From: DAOTXK01 sp034430555
Lineage (GTDB): Bacteria > Chloroflexota > Anaerolineae > Aggregatilineales > Ch27
Assembly: GCA_034430555.1 (NCBI GenBank)
Contig: DAOUEM010000652.1
Coordinates: 1 to 9,098, forward strand
Reading direction: 5' to 3'
DNA length: 9,098 bases
Shown: positions 3,987 to 9,098 of the stretch, one piece after another
Layout of the letters: each line of letters begins with the position of its first letter
Numbering within the stretch: position 1 is the stretch's first letter
Notes under the pieces: generated by a model
What the model saw: the letters and a program-made list of their open reading frames with translations, nothing else
Database searches by the model: none
What the model was told of the DNA's origin: nothing
Position numbers and translations under genes: made by a program

Positions 3987-6684
3987 CAGGCGACCGCCGC
4001 CAGGCCGCGAGGGTTATGACCAGCAGGCTGGCCCAGGCTAACGCGCCTGCCAGGATTGCTCCCGGCCAACTGGTGGGCGTGTAAGTCATCTGAACGGTGT
4101 GCGCCCCCGCCGGTACGAAGACCGCCCGGAAAACCAGGTCCCCCCGTTGCACGGTGGCTGGAGTGCCGTCGACGGTGGCCGACCAGCCGGGGTAGAAGGC
4201 GTCGGTCAGCACCAGGTAGGCGTCTGATGGGCTGTCGGTCTCGATTGTCACCTGTTCCGGCGTATAGTGCGTGATGGTCGCTTCGCCGGTCGGGGCGCTG
4301 CCGTTGAGCGGTTCGCCGTCGGCCAGCAGCACGGACTGTCTGGGGTCGAAATCGGCCGCTGCCATGCGGACCAGCGCCGTACTGTCAGGAATAACGCTGG
4401 CCTGCGGCACCAGGAAAGCCCGCAGCGGGCTGCCGGTGTTTTCGTAAACCTTCACATCCCCGGCGTAGATCAGCAGCCAGGTATCATTGGGGGTTACCGT
4501 CAGCGCCTGGAATGCGCCCGTCCGCTCGTCCAGCAGCGCCGCCCCTCGCAGGACCATATCATCCTGTACGGCGGTGATCGTGATGGATTCGACCACCTGA
4601 GGTGGATTCACTGGCACCAGCGACAGCGCATAAGGCATCTCGACCCGTTGTGGTGGGCCGCCAAACACGGTGTTGATCGTGGCAGCAGTCGATTCGATCG
4701 TGAGCTGGCCGGGAGGGGCAGCCCTCATGTCGGTGACGATGGCCAGGGCCGTCGCTTCGAAGGGCAGCAGATTGTCCAGCGTCAGGCTTTCCCCTCTGGC
4801 GAGGGGGGTGTGCCAGCTAAGGTCGAAGTACATGTCGGCAAGCCAGCGGTCGGCGCTGCGATCGGTCAGCAGGTAACGCACGCCCATCAGGTCCAGCCAG
4901 CACTGCGCCGGGATGGCCGTCAGGTTTTCGCGCAGGCGTCCGTCCGGCGGCGGTTCTTCGCTTTCCAGTATCAGGCGAGTGAAGTCCGTGTAGGTGCGCA
5001 GCGGCAGAACTCCCCCGTCGAAGCCGTCCGCGCTTGCCAGGTTCCAGACCATGCCCAGGTTCGGCGCGATGATGTCCTTCAGTTTGGCCGCCGTCTGGAG
5101 TTCGTCGATCGCTTCGCCCGTGATCTGGTGGGCGAAGTTGGTGATGATCACCGGCTGGTCGATCGGTCCATAGGTGATCGGGGACATGCTTAAATAACGG
5201 CCGGGCAGGGGGCTGTCGTTTTCCCTGCTGGTCAGCACGCCAATGGACGGGCGATCGGTGGTAAAGGCGTCCGGCGCGGTCAGGCGGTTGTAGGGCATTT
5301 GCTGCGCTGCCCCGAACAACTCAATGACGGCCAGCCCGGCCAATATGATTCCGGTGCGTCTGCCGCGCCACAGCCACAAGATAATCACCACCATGCCGGT
5401 CGTGCCCACCCAGGCCAGCCACGTTTCGTTTGTCGGGCCTGCCAGGCCGGGTGCGGATCGACCGGCCACCTGCGGTGCAATGAAGGTCGAAGCGACCAGC
5501 GCCAGCAGGCCGCCGCCGATCATCGCCACGAGCCAGCGATTGGACCGGTCCAGCCGATGGCTCAAATGCTGGACGGCATAGGCTGCCAGGATGCTGGCTC
5601 CCAGGCCCCACAGCACCAGCCATCGCGCCGGCACCCGGAACAGGCTGAACCCCGGTAGCCGTCCCAGCAGCCAGTAGACCGGGTTCCACCCGCCCGGTGC
5701 GAGCAGCAGCCCCAGTGCCGCCACGATGATCCAGGCCTGCCAGTCGCGGTCCTGGCGAGCCGTCCATGTGCCAAACACTGCCAGCGCCAGCCCGGCAATG
5801 CCGAGGGTGCCGATGTATTCACCGTTCAAAGCCAGGTCATAGCCGGGCAGCAGCGCCCGCCCGATCAACGCCGGGTGCAGCGAAAATGAGATGACCTCGT
5901 TAAAGGGCAGCCCGCCGGATCGGTTGGACAGGCTGCTCAGCTCAAGGGTCGGCCATAACTGCGGCAGGGTCAGCAGGATCATGCCGGCCCCTGCCAGCAG
6001 CAGCACGGCCAGCGGCCGCCAGCGCTGCCATATCGTGATGGGTCGCCGGGCGCGCAAACCCCACCACAGCGTCATGACGCCCATACCCGCCGCGCCGATG
6101 AAGACCGTCTGGCTGTGACCGGAGAGTAGTTGTAAGGCTAACCCACCTGCTAGCAGCGGCCCCCACTGCTGGGGTCTCTCCCGCGAGAGTAGTAGCAGCC
6201 AGTAGAGCCAGGGCAGCCATGAAAGGCCTTGCAGCTGGTTGATTTGCTCGACATGCGCGGTGAGTTGTCCGCCCAGTGTGAACAGGATCGCCCCGCTGAG
6301 CGAGGCGACCGTGTCCAGTTTGAGCGGCCTATTGAGCAGCAGGTACATCCCGATCCCGGCCCAGGCCAGGTGCAGCAGGATGCTCCATTTGATGGCAGTC
6401 GGGGCGTCAGGGGCCAGCAGCCAGGCCGGCCAGTTGGGCGGATATAAAAGGCCGACCTGGCTATTGGCCAGCAACGGCGATCCCATAAAAAGGAGTTCGT
6501 TCCACAGCGGCAGCCGGCCATGTTGGAGGGCGGTGCTGGCGGTGTGCCAGTAGGGATAAAAGTAGGTATAGGCGTCGCCGCGTCCCTGTATCAGGTTTGA
6601 GAAGGTCAGCCTGGCAAAAAACACCAGGATCAGTGTTATCACGACCAGCGGTGCACATCGACGCAGCAGCTTATCCAGATTCAC
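3958..6684 (-). CDS. YfhO-family membrane protein (GT-C-like)
   Basis: About 908 residues from GTG 6684. The N-terminal half holds many membrane segments. The first external loop contains GRGDAYTYFYPYW (about 34-46), with an acidic residue in the usual GT-C catalytic position. LPGFSLFRVPARW (about 343-355) is a YfhO hallmark. A long extracytoplasmic beta-rich region follows, ending in DAFYPGWSATVDG and FRAVFVPAGAHTVQMTY (about 828-869), the usual YfhO C-terminus, then a last membrane helix and a basic tail. Bacillus and Listeria relatives act with a GT2 enzyme to glycosylate teichoic acids, so the likely role is transfer of a sugar from a polyprenyl-phosphate donor on the outer face. The frame extends upstream to ATG 6789, but GTG 6684 overlaps the preceding stop as GTGA and begins the natural basic/hydrophobic N-terminus (MNLDKLLRR). 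It is last in the operon. Confidence 0.87.
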   Translation of the reverse strand: MNLDKLLRRCAPLVVITLILVFFARLTFSNLIQGRGDAYTYFYPYWHTASTALQHGRLPLWNELLFMGSPLLANSQVGLLYPPNWPAWLLAPDAPTAIKWSILLHLAWAGIGMYLLLNRPLKLDTVASLSGAILFTLGGQLTAHVEQINQLQGLSWLPWLYWLLLLSRERPQQWGPLLAGGLALQLLSGHSQTVFIGAAGMGVMTLWWGLRARRPITIWQRWRPLAVLLLAGAGMILLTLPQLWPTLELSSLSNRSGGLPFNEVISFSLHPALIGRALLPGYDLALNGEYIGTLGIAGLALAVFGTWTARQDRDWQAWIIVAALGLLLAPGGWNPVYWLLGRLPGFSLFRVPARWLVLWGLGASILAAYAVQHLSHRLDRSNRWLVAMIGGGLLALVASTFIAPQVAGRSAPGLAGPTNETWLAWVGTTGMVVIILWLWRGRRTGIILAGLAVIELFGAAQQMPYNRLTAPDAFTTDRPSIGVLTSRENDSPLPGRYLSMSPITYGPIDQPVIITNFAHQITGEAIDELQTAAKLKDIIAPNLGMVWNLASADGFDGGVLPLRTYTDFTRLILESEEPPPDGRLRENLTAIPAQCWLDLMGVRYLLTDRSADRWLADMYFDLSWHTPLARGESLTLDNLLPFEATALAIVTDMRAAPPGQLTIESTAATINTVFGGPPQRVEMPYALSLVPVNPPQVVESITITAVQDDMVLRGAALLDERTGAFQALTVTPNDTWLLIYAGDVKVYENTGSPLRAFLVPQASVIPDSTALVRMAAADFDPRQSVLLADGEPLNGSAPTGEATITHYTPEQVTIETDSPSDAYLVLTDAFYPGWSATVDGTPATVQRGDLVFRAVFVPAGAHTVQMTYTPTSWPGAILAGALAWASLLVITLAAWRRSPARRIPSAKS

Positions 6685-8180
6685 GGCGGATCCATCCTGT
6701 AGATCGTCAAGTGCTCCAATCGGGCCGCAGGCTGCGGTCTGAATCCGGCCCGATCCAGCGCCCGCAGCCAGGGGCCTGTCCATACCCAATCGGGCGTGAC
6801 GAAGTAACGCGGCGCAGGATCAGATTGTTGGGCTGCGTCGGCGGCCAGCGCTTCCGGTGTTGGATAGTAGGTTAATCGCAGCCACATATCCGGCGGCCGT
6901 TGCTGGCCGGTGTACCATCCCAACGACCAGCCAAGCCAGTGATCGTATACGATTGTACCCGGTGACAGGCCGTTCAGGTATGCGGCGCAGCGCTCCATGT
7001 CATTGTATGGTTCCCTCAAGTGATCGAGGGGAGTGTCTGTGCGCGCCTGAATGGCTGCAGGGAACATGGTCACCAGCAGCATGCATCCCGCCAAAACCTG
7101 GATGATCGACCGTGGGGCCTTTTGTAAAGCGGGGGATGTCAGCCAGCGCAGCAGATCGCTGAGTGTCCTTGAGACCAGCAGCGCAAGTATGGGCAGCAGG
7201 GCGTAGGCATAACGTATGTACGTGTTAAATGCCCCCAGCCAGTACACCAGCACGTATCCGAGCGCATACGTCACTAACGTGAGGTCTGCCGTGGTATCTG
7301 GCCGGCGTGGGTGGCGTCGGACCCTGGCAAGCAGCAGCGGGATTCCGGCGCCGGTCAGCAAGATCAGCGGCACAGGCCCGCCACCAGCAGTACTGAGAAA
7401 AGACAGCCATGAGGTCAGGCGCGGTAAAACTTCATCGGCCCGGATCAGCCGGCCCGGATTGTTGTTGGCGATACCCAGCGCCCACCAATCCGGGGAAGCG
7501 TGGCCGCGTAACGCTCCCCAGGCGAAGGGCAGTGCGCCGACGACCCCCAGGGCCAGGCCGAAGGACAGCAGGCTCCGACGAGGATTCCATCTACGGTTGA
7601 TCAGGCCCAGCATCATAACCAGTGGAACAAACTGCAAAGACGATTGTTTGGTGGCGAAGGCCAGGCCCAGCAGCGCCCCTCCCCAGGCCCAGCGCCCGGC
7701 TATGACGCCCAGCGCCGCCCCTGATAGACACAGCGAAGCTATCGGATCGGTGAAGATGCTTCCGGCGAAGGCGATATCCAGCGGCGATAGGGCCAGGAAC
7801 AATACCGCCGGCACGGCGATGTACCGCTGGTGGTACAGGCGGGTCGTTACCCGCCACAGCAACGCCAATCCGATGATGCTGGCGAAGAAGTTCGGCAGCC
7901 GGGCAGCCCAGGCAGCCGGTTCGTTGAATAGCAGAAAACTGGCCGCGTTGGCATAAAAACTCAGCGGGGGCTTGTCGACCGCCAGTCCTGTCAGCAGCGG
8001 GTTGTGCTCATGGCTGATCTGACGTGCATAGGTGGCAAAAAGCGCCTCGTCTACCGCGAGCGATGTTTCTGCCCAGAGATGAGGCGCCCGCAGCCAGACG
8101 CCGAGTATCAGGACGGCCACTGCTATCCAGGCGTATTTCCGCTGATGGTGGTCAGGCCGGGTCGACGGCGCAGCCGGCAT
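6681..8180 (-). CDS. ArnT/PMT-like GT-C glycosyltransferase
   Basis: A 499-residue polytopic membrane protein. Membrane helix 1 (about 17-34) is followed by an external loop with the acidic pair Asp44-Glu45 in LAVDEALFATYARQI, as in the DE/DD loop of protein O-mannosyltransferases and ArnT. VDKPPLSFY (68-76) is the KPPL signature of the family. Further hydrophobic helices continue to about residue 375, including the conserved-looking YIRYAYALLPILALL (321-335). The C-terminal 110 residues are soluble and probably extracytoplasmic. The predicted reaction is transfer of a sugar from polyprenyl phosphate to a lipid, glycan or protein; donor sugar and acceptor cannot be told. GGA lies 7 nt before the ATG, 11 bp after the stop of the GT2 gene that probably makes its donor, and its own stop overlaps the YfhO-family start. 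Membership in GT39 versus GT83 is not resolved. Confidence 0.88.
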   Translation of the reverse strand: MPAAPSTRPDHHQRKYAWIAVAVLILGVWLRAPHLWAETSLAVDEALFATYARQISHEHNPLLTGLAVDKPPLSFYANAASFLLFNEPAAWAARLPNFFASIIGLALLWRVTTRLYHQRYIAVPAVLFLALSPLDIAFAGSIFTDPIASLCLSGAALGVIAGRWAWGGALLGLAFATKQSSLQFVPLVMMLGLINRRWNPRRSLLSFGLALGVVGALPFAWGALRGHASPDWWALGIANNNPGRLIRADEVLPRLTSWLSFLSTAGGGPVPLILLTGAGIPLLLARVRRHPRRPDTTADLTLVTYALGYVLVYWLGAFNTYIRYAYALLPILALLVSRTLSDLLRWLTSPALQKAPRSIIQVLAGCMLLVTMFPAAIQARTDTPLDHLREPYNDMERCAAYLNGLSPGTIVYDHWLGWSLGWYTGQQRPPDMWLRLTYYPTPEALAADAAQQSDPAPRYFVTPDWVWTGPWLRALDRAGFRPQPAARLEHLTIYRMDPP

Positions 8181-8191
8181 GAGATGGTCCG

Positions 8192-8890
8192 TTAATCCAT
8201 GAACCGGTAGCGCAGCAGCGCCCAGGCCGCCTTTGGCGCGTCATACCACTTGATCTTCTTGCCCTCGTCCCATTCGCGTCCGTTGTAGCTGATCGGCACC
8301 TCGTAAATGCGGTGCCCGCGTTTGAGGATTTTGGCGGTGATTTCCGGCTCAAACTCGAAGCCGCGCGCGCGAATCGGGATATCCTGCACGACCTCCCGTC
8401 GGAAAGCCTTGTAGCAGGTCTCCATGTCGGTCAGGATGGTATTGTAGAGGATATTGGTGATCAAGGTCAGCGTGCGATTGGCGATCATGTTCCAGAAGAA
8501 CATGGTTTTGGTCGGGCCGCCCCGGAAGCGTGAGCCATAGACGACCTTGGCGATGCCCTCTTGCAGCGGCCGCAGCAATGCCGGGTAATCGCGGGGATCG
8601 TATTCCAGATCGGCATCCTGGATCAGGATCACGTCCCCGGTGGCAGCGGCGAAACCCGTCCGTAGCGCCGCGCCTTTGCCCTGGTTATGGTCGTGATAGA
8701 TTACCTTGATCGGTGGATGATTGGCCAGGCCGGGGAGGAGATCGCGCGTGCCGTCCGTGGAGCCATCGTCCACGATGATGACTTCGTTGGCCAGATCGAC
8801 GGCGATCACGCGCTCTACGATGTCTTCTAGCGTCGTGACTTCGTTGAAGCAGGGAATAACGACAGTCAGGGTTAAATCCAGGGTTTTCAC
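8192..8890 (-). CDS. GT2 polyprenyl-phosphate sugar synthase (DPM1-like)
   Basis: A 232-residue GT-A glycosyltransferase. Visible motifs are VVIPCFNE (10-17), VDDGSTDGT (40-48) for nucleotide-sugar binding, NQGKGAALRTG (69-79), the DxD-type QDADLEYDP (91-99, Asp92 and Asp94), YGSRFRGG (118-125), METCYKAFR (156-164) and RGFEFEPEI (176-184), the last two typical of dolichyl/polyprenyl-phosphate hexose synthases. No C-terminal membrane helices are present, as in short DPM1-type enzymes, so it should act at the inner face of the membrane. It probably makes polyprenyl-P-mannose or -glucose for the two following GT-C proteins. The start is GTG 8890, with AAGGA 7 nt upstream; ATG 8905, five codons earlier, is the alternative but lacks its own ribosome site. 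The longest frame (from 8959) is excluded because it would contain the promoter. Confidence 0.9.
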   Translation of the reverse strand: MKTLDLTLTVVIPCFNEVTTLEDIVERVIAVDLANEVIIVDDGSTDGTRDLLPGLANHPPIKVIYHDHNQGKGAALRTGFAAATGDVILIQDADLEYDPRDYPALLRPLQEGIAKVVYGSRFRGGPTKTMFFWNMIANRTLTLITNILYNTILTDMETCYKAFRREVVQDIPIRARGFEFEPEITAKILKRGHRIYEVPISYNGREWDEGKKIKWYDAPKAAWALLRYRFMD

Positions 8891-8926
8891 AATAGGTTCC
8901 TTCATTAGTGTTGCCAAGGCGCGCGA

Positions 8927-8955
8927 ATTATAGCGAAACCAAGTAGCAAGGGCAA
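8927..8955 (-). promoter_or_regulatory. promoter of the glycosylation operon
   Basis: On the minus strand TTGCCC (8955-8950, 4 of 6) and a perfect TATAAT (8932-8927) are 17 bp apart. Transcription would begin near 8920, about 30 nt before the GTG start of the GT2 gene. The -35 hexamer lies only 9 bp from the first repeat of the adjoining insertion sequence end. Confidence 0.65.
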
Positions 8956-8964
8956 CCAACCGAA

Positions 8965-9020
8965 TTGCCTCACATAAAATCTAACTTTGCGAACATACGT
9001 TGCCTCATTGAGAATCTAAC
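8965..9020 (+). repeat. two imperfect 21-bp direct repeats, 35-bp period
   Basis: Copies at 8965-8985 and 9000-9020 both begin TTGCCTCA and end ATCTAAC, with 17 of 21 identical bases; the differences are confined to the middle. Each copy is followed within a few bases by CGAAC. Likely protein-binding sites of the IS end. Confidence 0.75.
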
Positions 9021-9055
9021 CGAACTGGCAAAAACCAGAAAGCGGAAAGGTCTCA

Positions 9056-9098
9056 ATGACACCACAAGCGAAACGCGAACTGCTCGCCGCCCTCCGTC
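9056..9098 (+). CDS. probable transposase, first 14 codons (runs off right edge)
   Basis: ATG 9056 is preceded by GGAAAGG with 5 nt spacing and opens a frame reading MTPQAKRELLAALR to the window end. The opening resembles, from memory, N-termini of integrase-core (DDE, rve-type) transposases of unclassified IS elements that start with a basic helix rich in ELLAA-type residues. The fragment is far too short to prove the family; the call leans on the repeats directly upstream. If it is not a transposase, it is simply the start of an unknown plus-strand gene. Confidence 0.45.
   Translation, partial: MTPQAKRELLAALR

Larger units (their letters stand above)
8965..9098 (+). mobile_element. left end of a probable insertion sequence (continues beyond window)
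   Basis: The segment has lower GC than its surroundings, carries two related 21-bp direct repeats, then a ribosome site and the first codons of a probable transposase pointing out of the window. Repeated transposase-binding-like motifs just before the transposase gene are typical of an IS end. The exact terminal base and target-site duplication cannot be set because the other end is outside; the boundary should lie between 8956 and 8965. Confidence 0.5.

Noticed and set aside
4267..5193. 308-residue plus-strand open frame
   Set aside because: It lies wholly antisense to the YfhO-family gene, has a composition rich in Arg, Gly and Gln typical of shadow frames in GC-rich DNA, and shows no domain.
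7216..7956. 246-residue plus-strand open frame
   Set aside because: Antisense to the ArnT-like gene; Ser/Arg/Ala-rich shadow frame without motifs.
1..9098. CRISPR arrays, tRNA or rRNA genes, prophage or toxin-antitoxin modules
   Set aside because: No regularly spaced repeat array, cloverleaf-like sequence, rRNA segment or recognisable defence gene was seen on either strand.

Overview
This 9.1 kb, GC-rich window is bacterial and most resembles a Chloroflexota (Anaerolineae-type) genome. That placement is an inference. It rests on a predicted F420-dependent luciferase-like oxidoreductase, a stand-alone two-CBS protein with a linker I associate with that phylum, a YwiC-like membrane protein, a YfhO-family membrane protein in a glycosyltransferase operon, and dense overlapping operons. 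No rRNA, tRNA or CRISPR array is visible.

Left block, minus strand (1-1477): a CBS-pair gene has its own promoter (1449-1477) and ends near a hairpin (922-945). Beyond it lies a 300-bp regulatory region, then a small cupin gene whose stop overlaps (ATGA) the start of a YwiC-like membrane-protein gene that runs off the left edge. The cupin/ywiC promoter is the most striking regulatory object here. A Crp/Fnr-type palindrome is centred about 60 bp upstream of the predicted start of transcription, and a second perfect palindrome fills the 17-bp spacer between the -35 and -10 hexamers.

Middle block, plus strand (1516-3986): an extended -10 promoter precedes a predicted F420-dependent oxidoreductase gene (start 1564), followed 44 bp later by an M20-family metallodipeptidase gene (start 2625). 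The last 29 bp of the peptidase gene overlap the convergent end of the next operon.

Right block, minus strand (8955 to 3958): a three-gene envelope-glycosylation operon. A DPM1-like GT2 enzyme probably makes a polyprenyl-phosphate sugar. An ArnT/PMT-type GT-C enzyme and a YfhO-family protein probably use such lipid-linked sugars on the far side of the membrane. The genes are tightly coupled (11-bp gap, then GTGA overlap) behind a good sigma70-type promoter. This resembles the CsbB/YfhO pairing of Firmicutes, but the recipient molecule is unknown and no GtcA-type flippase is present in the window.

Right edge (about 8965-9098): the left end of a probable insertion sequence, with two related 21-bp direct repeats at a 35-bp period and the first 14 codons of a probable transposase pointing out of the window. 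Its boundary lies within about 10 bp of the -35 element of the glycosylation operon.
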